Source: Oscarella lobularis (taxonomy: Eukaryota > Porifera > Homoscleromorpha > Homosclerophorida > Oscarellidae). From it: a DNA stretch of 64,000 bases. Of the stretch, positions 35,647-47,457 are shown piece after piece. Below the pieces are notes generated by a model that did no database searches, was not told the DNA's origin, and was given only the letters and a program-made list of their open reading frames with translations. Position 1 is the first letter of the stretch; each line of letters starts with the position of its first letter. A program made the translations under genes and the position numbers. The stretch is from contig NC_089189.1 in the NCBI RefSeq assembly GCF_947507565.1, positions 1,674,001-1,738,000 on the forward strand, given 5' to 3'.

Positions 35647-35951
35647 AGACGACGCGTTTCAGCGATTAGACGCTTGGCGAATCAAATTACCCACTTCGAT
35701 AGCCTAGCCTTACCTTCAGCACTTCGATCGACAAGATAGCTATTGGTAGAATGAACGTAGCGAAGAGAAAAAACGCCAAAAAGCAGAAGCATACGGGTGT
35801 GAGTGAGTGAGATATGTGAGTGAGATATTTATTTATACAGGGATTGTCTTCAGCTCAAGGCTAATCCTCCAGACACCCTGTGTTAACGTATGCTAAGTAA
35901 GGAGATAAATAAACAGACAGGGTAGAGACAGACAGGGTAGGGAAAGACACA

Positions 35952-36600
35952 TTAATAAAAGTTAAAGACAGACTTAAGTGAGCGTTTGAAGAAAGGAAGA
36001 AGGTCACGACTAAGACGACGGATGGAAGAAGGTAGAGAATTCCAAAGAAACTGACCACGGAACGCAGGAGATCGTCTGAGGGCTTGTGTCCGTGGCGTAA
36101 GTAGCTCAACTCCATGATCAGATAGCCGAGTGAAGTGGTTGGAGCTTACAAAGCGATACAAACTACTGAAACCAGGAGGAGCCATTCCGTTGAGGCACTT
36201 GAAAACCAAAGTGACAAGTTGCAATTTATGACGATCTATGAGTGGCGTCATTTTATAGGACGAATGGAGTAGCTCAAGATTGCCAGTACGGTGTCGACGT
36301 CCTAGCCCCTCCGCCGCACGAAGAGAACGTTTCTCAAGCAGAAGCAAGCGATTGACTACACCGAGAGAGTGGTCGGACCAAACTGGAGAGCAGTAATCAA
36401 GATCGGAGCCAATGATAGCACGGACAAAAGCGGAACGAGCCTCCAGAGAAAGAAAATTTCTATGACGCCGCAGAACACCAATTTTCCTCAAAACTTTGCG
36501 CACCAGTACATCCAGATGTGCAGACCAACCAAGATCACAGTCAAAAACGGGTAACCTGCCGTAAGCCGTAACGACCCTTGCTTCAACGAAATCGATCCCG
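35952..36600 (-). mobile_element. LINE reverse-transcriptase C-terminal fragment
   Basis: Minus-strand frame reading VFDCDLGWSAHLDVLVRKVL, then LRRHRNFLSLEARSAFVRAI, LDYCSPVWSDHSLGVVNRLL, TPLIDRHKLQLVTLVFKCLNG and WNSLPSSIRRLSRDLLPFFK with a stop. This is the conserved C-terminal region of jockey/RTE/CR1-type non-LTR reverse transcriptases. It is cut off upstream, as usual for 5'-truncated insertions. Confidence 0.85.
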
Positions 36601-36627
36601 TGACCTTGAGTTTCCTATTCCTTCTTA

Positions 36628-37467
36628 GTCAGGTCACCTTACCCTTGCACGTGACAGTGGCCACAATCGGTAGGGGATGTGTTGCACCCCGCACTGTGGA
36701 GTGCGGCCCAATCTCAGGCCGAGTTGTCTGTGACCTAGGGGCTAATTAGCTGTATTATCCTTGGTTCAAGCATTGATAGAAAGTAATTTATCACGTGATG
36801 GGGGAGTTTTCAATCCCCCTTCTCTTACATCTATGGTTGTAGAGTGGTCCGACCACGCCCACATAGAAGTCAGTTTAAAGCATTTGCACGTAGTGACATA
36901 GCTGCACTAGCTATGACACTCGCCGTTGCGGCACTACGCAGGACACTTTAGGAGAGACACGGCTCAGATTTACTTCCAAAAATGTAGCACGATAAATTAT
37001 TTTCATTCTCGTCAAAATGTAGACCGGCCAAAACCGGACTAGCCGGACCGTCTGCTAAGGGCCTGCTGCACTCACATAAGACTGATAATTTGACGTTGAC
37101 AGGTGGTCGGCGAAGTGACATTTTCGTCTCTTCAGGCCAGAGAGCGCTAGATGGTGAAGGACCTGGGGAAGAGGCTATTAGACGGTTGAATCAGAACTCT
37201 TTTGCGTGACAAAGCGAGAGATTAAACAGACCCGCAGCTGCGCGTTCTCATCCACGGAAATGGCTCCGGCGTTCCGGAGGTCAGAAGGTCGTCACCTTAA
37301 ACGTACCACTCTTTGTCACAAGGAAATGGCACTATCTGGGTAGAAGGAGGCAGGAAGTACGTCTGGGGCATACGGGATTGCAAGTACATTTTTATTTTGT
37401 TTGCCTCAATTCTGTGTCAACAATCACTTTCCAGTGACCGATTCGGTGAGTACCTTCGGAGAAGACG
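36628..37467. other. Gene-free stretch
   Basis: No exon or domain identified between the composite insertion and the 3' end of the secreted Kelch locus. Possible further 3' exons of that locus could lie near 37,300-37,440 but cannot be supported. Confidence 0.35.
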
Positions 37468-39695
37468 TCACAGCACTTTGTGGCGAAGAGAAAAGTAAAA
37501 TTGGGCTTTCCAATCGGTTTTGCTCAGATCGGCCACAAGAAAGTAGAACTCGTCTGTTGTAAAAGCAAAACGGCCATTTTCCTGGCTGTACTGACCGCAC
37601 GTTTGTCGCGGTGGCATTTCTTCTATCTTCCAAGTCAGATCACCGTTGCCAATTTTCGCGTAGTACGTATTCCAGTCACAAGACGAGCTCATGCATATAG
37701 AAAGTACATGTACCATGCAAGTGTTGTTAGCGACGGGGAATGCGCTTGCCCAATTTGGGAATTCGTTTCTAATAGTGTAACCGAAGTACACATACAGAGT
37801 ATCATTCCAGAATGCGCTGGACCATTTTCGTAGTTAATTTGTTGGCTGTCGCATCTGCTGGTTGCCGTCGCAACAAAGTCTTTTCCACTTTGCCTTCGTA
37901 AGCTGGTAATTGATGGTTATCATCCACAGCGTGCTACGCCTGTTGTCTATGCCTCCAAATAAAAGCAACGATCCGTTGGTCGTCGAGATCATTGTTGTGA
38001 ACGAGGTGAGTTTCTTTGGAGCTACTTCATCCGAGACAACCCGCGTCCATTGTCTGAAATCGACTTCGTAGATCCAAATTAAAGATCTTCCGTGCCATTT
38101 AGGTAAAATCCGAGTCCGCTTCCGAAGAAAGCCACGTCATTAGTTTTTGTTACTGAATAGGCTGTTTGGAACCATGACGTAAATGAGAAAGGCACTCGTT
38201 TGAACGTAGCCGTGCGATTACACACTTTGTGCAGTTCGATCAGTGCGTGATTTATTCCTGGCACCTGATCTGGATCGTATAACGTCCACATGAGAGAATC
38301 TAATTCCAGGCGCCACATTTCCACCTTTCGTTGATTTTCCTGCATAAGATACCAAACAGTGTCGGTGACGCCGATCAGTTTGGCGTTCCACTGAAGTCGA
38401 GGATACCTCTCGGCGTACGCACGTTTTTTAAACGTTAGTGTTGAATCCGAGTAGTTGCTTTTCAGTGTTTCAAGCAACTCGTTTATTTCCAATTCCCAAA
38501 GTTTATCCCATCGCTTGCACCCGCTTCGAAAGAAAAAATCATCATTTTATTTTCCAATAGCATAATGTTCGAAGGAGAAAACGTTTTTGTCTTGTAAATT
38601 TCAACGCTAACGCATTGAAATCGATTTCGCTTTACATTGTAAACTCCCAGCAGTGCGTTGTTCACTGGGAAATGAAAAGTTTATATTTCTTTGCATAGAC
38701 AGTCTCTTCTATGTCGGCGTTTTGGATGTAAACTTTGTTGTTAACTCTCAAGTATCCGAGCAGTGAAATCGTTTCATAGTTAGAGCAGGCAATTTCAATA
38801 AATGTTGACGACCAACTTTTTGTGGTTAAGTCAAAAATCCACGCGCTTTCGTTCTTATCTATCAACCAATAAATGTGTGTTTCGTTTACTGAGAATGGAG
38901 TAATACTATTTGATGGATGCTCTGTTAGTGGCCAAATGAGCCGTATAATCGACCCAACGATATTTCATCCTTTTTCATTTCCGTCTTCTACGCACTGAAG
39001 CTCCCAGAAATCCCGTTTAAGATTACGCCAGTCATTGATTTCTCTCCCGCCGTAAACAAATATTGATTCTTTGCACTGGCATTCGCCTTCGCTTCGGCGA
39101 TGAGCGAACGCTTTGTGACTAAAGCGAGCCGGAGGAGCTTCTTTCGTTGCCAACGTAAGAACGGTCCACTCTTCGCTATCGCCGTTGAACGACCACGCTT
39201 CGCTCGACGCCGTCCGAGCCCAGTTCCCGCCGTGCGCACAGCCATAGGCAATGACTCGAGTGTCGCCAACAGTGGTCAACGAGTTCGCGTACAATTGGCT
39301 AAAGTACCTCGTCGAAGCGGCGCGTTCGATGCCCGAGAGCCGCGTCCACGACGCTGTCCGCGGCGAATAGATCCACGTAGCCCCGTCCAAGTCGACGAAC
39401 AGTACGCGAGTTTTCGCTTGCAACAACTTCGGTTTTAAGCAAGCGATGCTTTCCTAAAGATGATTTTGGCCCGTTTCTTTTCAGAACGTGATCAACGTTG
39501 ATACGTTGAAAATCGTCGAGCTAACGTATTTTCGTATTGCATTTTGGAAACGATTCTTGCTTGTGGCCAGTTGTGGTTCCAGTGCGAAGCTTCGCTAAAA
39601 ATCGTTTGCCAATCACCGCTCGCGGTTTCTCCGACGTTCCAAAATGCGGCAGTCAAGAGCACTAACGGAAGAGCGAGGCCATAGAGGGAATGCAT
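37468..39695 (-). pseudogene. Secreted Kelch/galactose-oxidase-type propeller gene with frame breaks
   Basis: Starts with a signal peptide (MHSLYGLALPLVLLTAAFWN) at 39695. Exon 1 39695..39526 and exon 2 39448..38992 join in phase and give Kelch blades (VLFVDLDGATWIYSPRTASW, RVIAYGCAHGGNW, EAWSFNGDSEEWTVL, SIFVYGGREI). Exon 3 starts about 38919 (ITPFSVNETHIYWLIDKN). Further blades continue down to LSKTDWKAQFYFSLRHKVL-stop. Conserved frame is lost three times by single bases: about 38,663, at an A6 run at 38,533-38,538, and at about 38,100. The join near 37,810-37,860 is unresolved. Two breaks are at homopolymers, so assembly errors are as plausible as pseudogenisation. A secreted propeller of this kind would act outside the cell; substrate unknown. 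Confidence 0.6.
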
Positions 39696-40998
39696 AGTTT
39701 ATTGTTCCAAGCAGAAAGGCATGTACAATGTAATTATTGACTAGAATGCATCTCAGCGTTTTCTTTCTCTCAGTCTGGCTTGCGAAAAGGGAATTTTTGC
39801 TATAGTTTTAGGAGCTTCTGATCCTCTAAATAGACTTGCCCTACTGCGTTATGGATGGGGGCGTTTTCCGTTTATCTACACGAAGAAACGGGATAGATAA
39901 ATAATATGTATTAAAGGTCACGTGCTGGCAAACATTTCCTCCTTTCCGCGAGAACGCCCTATCGTTCTCGTGCCAGACTCGTCCGGATTCAATACATCTC
40001 ACGTCATTATGTCTCTTCTCTGCGACGGAAACTATCATATCTGGGCAGAGCGAGCGAGAAGAGTCTCGCCGTCGTCGACGTCGGTAAAGGACGCATATCC
40101 CCCGACGTCGAACTATTCGAAGGAGACCTACTACAGCTGCGTTATGCGCGCCGAAAATTTTTTGACTACGCCCAACTGAATCTTTTACCGTAACTATATC
40201 TTCTTCCCTTTTCGGCGTCTTCGAGCACCTATTTGCTTAGATAATGTGTGAGGCACGGCTCAACATCGTACATCCTTATCCCAATTTTGCTGAACAAAAG
40301 TGAAGTCTAACGCACGGCTGTGATTGCACATAAACACGTGACCATCACCGACACAAAGAACGGGCGAGTGTACAGTGAGTAGCTCGCGAACGCAGCTTTG
40401 TACAGACTGGTAAGCAACGGGAACGTCTTTGTTATTTCTAGCGTTGAGAAACGCATGCTTTCTTTTGACATTCGCTCGATCATGGCTCGATCTCCGAGTC
40501 TGTGGACACGACGTACGACAGGCGCCTCTCAGAGACGAAACGGTGGTTAGACGTCGTCGTTCAAAGAGCAGGATGACGGATAACGTTCGCCGAGCCGCCT
40601 TGGAAGCGTTCTCCCGAAGATCTCGAACGATCGAATCCGGGGCCCCCTTCGAGTTTCATGCATGGAGACGGTATGCATCCGACCCCTGGTAAGCAATCCC
40701 ACATCCATCACTTCCGCTTTTACCCCTACATCGTTCACTGTGACCGTTTGTTTTGGTTACCTAAATCTACTCGACGACGGCGCGTTGCACGATTCGTGTG
40801 GGGGCCCTCGATCATTCCGAACACACACGCTTTCAGTGAATCACGCGGAATCTAAATGTGCTTTTTCGACGGTGGTTTGCTCAGTCGAGCACAACACGCA
40901 TGTGAAATGTACTATACTTCATCTATTACCACTTATCATACGCTATTCCTCACCGGCACACTAAGTGAGGTTCTCTACTAAACTCTAAGTAAAAGAAA
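39696..40998. other. Intergenic; possible unassigned exons on the plus strand
   Basis: Promoter side of the secreted Kelch locus. Two stretches have coding-like composition but no family: 40,042-40,189 (after a possible acceptor, reads KSLAVVDVGKGRISPDVEL then LLQLRYARRKFFDYAQLNLL-stop) and about 40,580-40,696 (EPPWKRSPEDLERSNPGPPS). Neither could be joined to a gene. Confidence 0.3.
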
Positions 40999-43900
40999 TC
41001 AACTGCAGGTCCCGGTAGAAGGAATCACCATCAAGGGAGCCGGAACGGGATGAGCAGACGCTCCCACCTCTCCAATACAACTTACGGAACCACAGCCATC
41101 ATTTCGAACACAATTCTCACTGTCGCTCATTTCAGGGTTATTTGCAAACTCTATTAGAGAACGGTAGTTTCGGCTAAGATGACAATACTGGCACGGATGG
41201 AGAAGCTCATTCTGAATCACAGTGTTGTTGTCAAAGCAGACGTCCCACATAACAACGGTACATCCGCACGCAGTTACATCCGGCAGGCAACCGACTCCGT
41301 GTATTGTTTTGCAAACGATACTCGTTGCATTGCACGCTTGACACACCAATGAGCATTCGTCGTGCGGAATTGTGATCGCGTTTTCGGGGCACTTTGGTGT
41401 GGGCGTATTGACGGGGTCCAAGTGATAGGCGCACAAGTCCCCGTTGCTACACGACAGACGATCCCAGTTGTGGGATACGTCGTCCTGCGTCGCCAGCCAA
41501 CATTTCCCGGGAATCTCCGTGCCAACGCACAAACCACCCGACGTGCACCTGTCAGAGTACGTGCAGAAGTCGGCATCGTCGCAAGAGATGCCGTCGAGAC
41601 TCGTCCACTGGAAACCGAACTGATCAGGATCGCAAGCCTTGAAATCGATCGACAGTTTAGTACCAGAACGCACTCGATGCATTATATACCTGGCATTGCG
41701 AGTAGTTGCTCTCGGGATTTCTATCGCCCTTTTCAAAACATTGACTTTCAATAAGACAGTGACCTGAGATAAGTGTCCACTGGAAGCGTGACTGATCAGG
41801 ATCACACACCTTGGGGTCGGCATACAGTTTAGAACAAGAAAGAATTCAATATTACCTGGCATTGCGAGTACTGGCTGTCGGGATTTCTATCATTTTTTTC
41901 GTAGCACTGACCATCAATTAGGCAGTGACCTGAGCGGATGGTCCACTGGAAATTAGATTTATCTGGATCGCACACCTTGAATTTTAGCGACAAATTGGCA
42001 ATAGAGCAGAAATCTCGCCAAACGTAATTTATACCTGACATTGGGAATATTGACTGTCAGGATTACTACCGCCTTTTCCGTGGCATTGACTGTCAATGAG
42101 ACATTGACTTGAGAGAAAGGTCCACTGAGAAGTGGACTGAGAAGGATCGCACACCTTGAAAATGAGCTTTGCAAGATAGCAGAGATGTTGCCTAATTAAA
42201 ATGCACCTGGCATTGCGAGAACCGGCTGTCAGGATTACCATCATCTTTTCTGTAGCACTGACTGCCAATGAAACAGTAGCCTGAGAGAAGTGTTCCGCTG
42301 CACACTCCGTTTCTGCATTCATCTGTAGTGCACTGTTTTGAGTCACTGCATGGTGATCCATTTGATACAGACGTCCACGTATGACGAGAAACATCTTTGT
42401 TGCATTCCTGTAGAGACGCTTGCTAAATTCTGAAGCTACAACCCATCTTGAGAACGATTACCAGACATCCTCCATCACCAATTGAAGACTTCCGTTGTCG
42501 ATGAGCGTAACAAATGCCGTTTATTTTGCAAGCTTTGCTATCTGAATAGCAGCGCTCCGATTCTTCAAGATTCGGACAGCTTGTTCCGCTTCCTGATTGG
42601 CTTCGCGATACGGAGCGATGTCTCGATCGAATGGTAGTATCGTGGCAAGATCCGTCGCAAGAGCCCCATCCGCTCCAGCTAGTGACTTGACAATCAACTG
42701 TAAAAAGAAAGCACTTAGAACTTTTTAATTCACTCTTTGACGTAAGGACTTCGCAATATGCTTTGTTAGCTGAAATGCCGTTAACTAACCGTTGCAGACG
42801 ACGCTGGCGTCTTCATGGTGACCACAATTATGAGAACCCAAGTCCAGGCTAGGACATTGGACCAAATACGATTCTGATCCAGAGCATTCCACATCATCAA
42901 GCCAAATTTGTCCTGAACCCTTTCCAAAATGAGCGGAATGTGGGGCTTGATAAGCCGAGGTTCCAAACAGTTGACGGCAGACAACAGCTGCGTCATTCAC
43001 ATCCCAATAATCATCACAAACAGTTCCCCACTGATAGTTAGAATAGATTTCAACGCGACCCTCGTAAGTCGTCGATCCACCAACCAAACGTAGAGCTTCA
43101 GAAAAGAATACATGATATTAGCTTGGCCACTCTCTCTCTCGCGCAAGTTCGCGTACACGGCCTCCCATCCTTCGCGCTCATGCATCTTAGTACGCACGGA
43201 CAAAAATGAAGCCCCACGTTCAGACCCTTCTTTCAAATTTTGGAACGCCGCAGGCAAAAAGCAACAAGAATAATTGAAAGCCCAAGCAAAAATCAATTTG
43301 CTGAAATCTCAGTCTTTTTCGTCGGAAAAGTCTGAACTTGCAGTGGGACTCGCAAATCTATTAAAAGCTATATACGCGGAGTAACACACAGACAAATAGT
43401 CACTCTAAGCTCTCACGCGTTCTAGTGTAGTAATTCTTGTGGATAAGAACTAATACCAATATAGCATGTGCGACTTTCGGTCGTACGAGATAGAACAAAG
43501 CGACAATGAAGCCAGTCTTGGTCGGCTTGTCAAACTTACTGCGTGCGTGTAGAAGTACTTGGAAGTTGTTCTAATCTCCTAATCCCCCTTGTTGCCGCGA
43601 AAAAAATTTGCACGATCTTAGAAAACTTACAATTTCTGCCTGAGTAGCAGACGACGCCAGCGTCTTCATTGTGACCACAGTCATGAGAACCCCAGCTATT
43701 TCTGGAACAATTGGCCAAGTATGACTCTGATCCAGAACATTCCACTTCATCAAGCCAAATTTTTCCTGAACCCTGTCCAAAATGAGCGGAATGTGGGGCT
43801 TGAGAAGCCGAAGTTTCAAAAAGTTGACGGCAGACAACATTTGCGTCACTCAAGTCCCAGCCATCATCACAAACGGTTCCCCACTGATTATTGTAGTAGA

Positions 43901-44118
43901 TTTCAACGCGACCGTCGTAGGATTGCGATCCACCAACCAAACGTAAAGCTTCAGAAAACAAATAAATAACATTAGCTTAGCACTCTCGCTCCCCGCTGTG
44001 CAGTTCGCGCGCGTCGCCGAGGTATCCCGATCTTTTATGGGCTCTTACAGTACTGCGATTGGGAGAGCACTTGGCCAATTGAGTACTGCAGCAGCAAGAG
44101 TACAGCAACAAGAAGCAT
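40999..44118 (-). CDS. Secreted SRCR-TSP1 protein with repeated Cys-module exons
   Basis: Complete nine-exon gene, 2130 nt, 709 residues: 44118..44049 signal peptide ([21 protein letters not shown]), 43948..43631 SRCR1, 43095..42790 SRCR2, 42697..42462 TSP1 plus Cys linker, 42407..42207 module A, 42154..42035 B, 41975..41856 C, 41809..41690 D, 41637..40999 E. SRCR domains show [60 protein letters not shown]1: [12 protein letters not shown]. Modules B-D are exactly 120 nt, each VCDP-x-QW-T ... C-L-I-x2-QC ... NP-x-S-x-YSQCQ. Module A ends and module E begins with the same unit; E goes on into a long Cys-rich tail ([13 protein letters not shown] and on). No TM segment, so secreted. The signal peptide is clearly related to that of the 20.4 kb receptor, indicating common origin. 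Function probably recognition or adhesion. Confidence 0.9.
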
Positions 44119-46439
44119 TGTGGCAAACTGCCTTTAGTCTTGTAAAGAAATACCACTGTGTGAAAATCGTTTACGTAGGTATTTTATACGGCCTCCAATA
44201 TTGGAATACCTAGCTTCGTACCCAGGCTTTCTTCCTGCTTTTTCTGTAGTGCGCAAGGAAGGGCGTAACACTTCCTTGCCTACCGCAGTCACTTCCTTGC
44301 CTACCACAACAGCATTTTCTGAGTTATACATCCGATCCTTAATTAGTTCTGAAGACTTCCATATGCAGCGTTACTTTGCGAAAGCTTGCGTGCATTATAT
44401 GATCGGCGAGAACGACATTGCGTGGAATTAATCCATTCGCGGACTGCGCCTGCCGCGAATCTAGGCAGCATCTATACCAGCTATAGTATATACTTCACTC
44501 GACTGCTGAATTAATTAAAACACTTGCTACAGAAGCTTTATTTTTAGCGAGTCTAGAGAAACACAACTGGCAACGAAAGATGGCGGCCTCAAGCACGACA
44601 TTTAGTTCGCCGCTTCGCTTTCACCTCCGCTCTGTATACATGCAACAATAATATTATAAGAAAATAAACAGACATCTTATTCAGGGAAAAGAATAGCCTC
44701 GTACCCAGGCGCTCTCACCAGATAGGTGGGACGGCCTGGGTACGAGGCTAGTAAAAGAAGTGCTTGACAGGGACAAGTGCTTGACAAACTAACACTTGAA
44801 TAGCTACAGTCAGTCGCGAAAGAAAATATTTGTTCTCAAATCAAATCCACATTGGTAAATATATCCAGCATACTTCTAAAAGAAACCGTGATCCTTGGTC
44901 GTTCTTTCAAAGTGCACGCCAAGGACCATTCCTAGGGGATTTTTATTACAGAAAACGGGGGAGAGGTAGTTAGCGGCTGTTAGCGCTAGGCTAGCGCTAA
45001 CAAACAAACAGAAATTATGTCTATCTAACTAGGTTTCTAAAGTGGCATAGCAGGCACGAAACTCCCCCGCAACAAGACGTCAGTCTCGACAGTTTTCTAG
45101 TCGCAATCTACTTCAGACGTCGTGATCATGACGCCCGTTTTCGAAGTTTAGGTGTGTCTTTTATTAAGGATTTCTTGTTTTAGTACGAATTATAGCGTGC
45201 ATGTCTTTCGCTGGTTAGGAATCTTGTTATCCGGGACGCTGTTTTCCCGTATACATCTTTTCGTCTTTGTCGCGTATCCGCTCGTAGCGAGGACATCATG
45301 CGCGATACGCTCTTCATTTCCTGTCTGAAGGTTCTCTGATACCCTTCTTCGAAGTCCTGATCAGTTTTCGAGAAGAAAAATACCTCTAATCGTCGCATCC
45401 GTCGGTCAATGAGTGGATCGAAAGCCTCACACGGTAGGAATCGCTCTTACGATGTACTCTCCGCCGCGTCGACGAATTTCCAAGCGAGGGAACCACAAAA
45501 TCCTGTCAAGTAAGGAGGAGCTGGTAATTATTTTTCGCGGGCTAGTAGTATTGGACTAAGTTTTCGATGATTCTTAACGGCGCGCGGTTAATGTAACGGA
45601 AGGAGGGTCATTTTTGCCAAAATTTGACGCGCAGCGAACGTCTGATACCGTAGAGTTATCAAACTAACAAAAACACAGCAGAGTTAGCGCGTTGTAGGCG
45701 AGCACTTATAGGCAAGGGCGGGAAAGCTCTCTGCAGCGTTCATAGAGAATGATTGCATGCAGCGCCACATCCCGCGCTTGGAGCGTAGGCCGATTTCCAA
45801 ACGTATATAAACTGTATATAGTTCAATTTCCGATTGTGCAGTTGAGGGCTCAGAGCGAGAGCTAGTGGCATCATAGCATGCATGAAACTCCTACGTATAT
45901 ATGCACGCAGCAGAGAGTGTAGAGGGAACAGCATCCGGTTTCTGCCGCACTCTTGCACGGTTTAATGACTACGCTAGTATGCGCAAATCCTTTCTTTGCA
46001 TTAGGGTTTAGTCTGCGGCTGCCCGGCGGTGTAGAGATTATTAGGTTGTAGATTCCTTCCTTTGGATGTTAGCTAGCAGCCGCTACGTGCTTTAGACCGA
46101 TTCTCAATGGATTGACAGGTAGTGAAGGCTGAGGAGTCAAGCCTGTGCCACATCTAGGTTTGAGTCAGAATGACGTTCATAACTATTTTTCCTGTGTAAT
46201 TTCTGTTTACCAAAATTAGCATGATTACTTCCAACCAATAGTATCCTTGAGCGTTGTCAGAGACAAGAAACGTAAATCAGCTGTATAGTGCTATGGTATT
46301 ATTGACGAGAGTCAGCTTTCTTAGCTAAACCCACTTCACGCCCGTGTTCTATAATAGTCATGCACTGTGCGAGATAATTCGTCAACACGTGCGCATCGAT
46401 CTATCAAAGTAAATGGCGAATCAATTTTTTCATCTCTAT
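44119..46439. other. Gene-free stretch with MITE copies
   Basis: Contains a MITE half near 44,208-44,320 (tagcttcgtacccaggcttt...), a perfect short MITE (44,697-44,752), an imperfect palindrome gttagcgctaggctagcgctaac at 44,977-44,999, and 45,710-45,915 which repeats 17,880-18,099. No exons recognised. Confidence 0.45.
44697..44752. mobile_element. Short palindromic MITE (AGCCTCGTACCCAGGC ... GCCTGGGTACGAGGCT)
   Basis: Perfect 16-bp inverted ends around a short core (gctctcaccagataggtggg). This terminal sequence recurs, in variants, at five or more places in the window. Confidence 0.9.
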
Positions 46440-47385
46440 CTACCCTTTGTCAAGATTCACTTGTTGGCTGGAAGGAGTTCCGTCGAATAGTTCGACAAGT
46501 AGAGGAATCAAGGAGACCTTTCTGTATTTCTTCCTAACGTAACGCACAGCCACGATGACAGAATAAACAAGCTTTCCTATAAGGAGTACATGAATAGTAA
46601 TACTCTACCATGTCAAGGAAACTAACGTAGGACGTATAGAACGAATAGGCCGTTGATCACCAAAACGATGATAGAGAAAATACTTTGATCTTTTGAATTG
46701 TCGTACGTCTCTTCACGATACGACATAGCCATAAGAGTTCCAACAGTAAGATTGAGCGAAATGACGGCCAATGACATCAACTGTAGCCAATGATCTCCTT
46801 TCCTTTTGAGCGGTCTCAGTTGGGCGTGTAGTAGGAGAAAGATGTTTGCTAGTAGGGCAGCGATAGCTATTCCCGAGTGACTCTTCTCCCCGAAGAACTG
46901 TATACCGCATGTGAGAAGAATCTTACGCAGAATTTCCATAATCTCCCAAAACCAAAATTTCTTCTCTTAACTCTCCTGGAGAAAATAGAGGGACTTCGCT
47001 AAATTTGTCTTGAGCGGGACCGGTTTCACGTAGTATCGAATTAGCATGTGATTTAGATCTTCGTCGTCATTTCTTGCTGTGATTTGCTGTTTCCTTCTGT
47101 AGAACAGCCCAATAAAAAGTAGAATAGGCAGAGCCAGAGCGTAACTGTATAAAGTCCAGTAAGTGATTCAGAGCCCTTTCCACTGAGACTCATAATTGCA
47201 TTCCAAACTCAAGTCGCTTTTGAGCAACCACTTGCAGGAGTCACTGTTTTCGCCTGACGATAAACAGAGACGTCCACGGTTTATATATAGGATAAAAGAG
47301 TGACGACTTGAGCTGTTGTAGCCGGATAGCATACGAACAATATCCGGTAATCTAGGTTCATTAGACAATAGAAAGTGTTCCAGTT
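46440..47385 (-). pseudogene. Multi-pass membrane protein, C-terminal fragment with a nonsense codon
   Basis: Exons 47385..about 47200, about 47160..46633 and about 46590..46440, with introns of about 39 and 46 nt. Reads through YALALPILLFIGLFYRR, then FWFWEIMEILRKILLTCGIQ, HSGIAIAALLANIFLLLHAQ, HWLQLMSLAVISLNL and FSIIVLVINGLFVLYVL, i.e. four to five membrane helices. Members of this widespread family, at the C-terminus of large Cys-rich proteins, carry FLYE-x-Y before the WFWE motif; here it is FLQES followed by TAA. No start or ectodomain exons precede it, and the ZU5-Death gene ends only 73 bp upstream. Probably a truncated, dead copy; family function unknown. Confidence 0.6.
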
Positions 47386-47457
47386 CTAATTAGGGAATCC
47401 TTGAAACGGGCTGTTATTCTTTGAATATTGAAATGTCAACGTGATTAGAGAATGCTT

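Larger units (their letters stand above)
35315..36627. mobile_element. Composite insertion: inverted flanks, palindromic MITE and LINE fragment
   Basis: Outer inverted repeat: gaaactcggggtcacgtgatcgattctgttgaagcaagggtcgt (about 35,327-35,371) against acgacccttgcttcaacgaaatcgatcccgtgaccttgagtttc (about 36,570-36,613). Within it are a palindromic MITE (35,379-35,646) and a 5'-truncated LINE (35,952-36,600). Confidence 0.65.
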
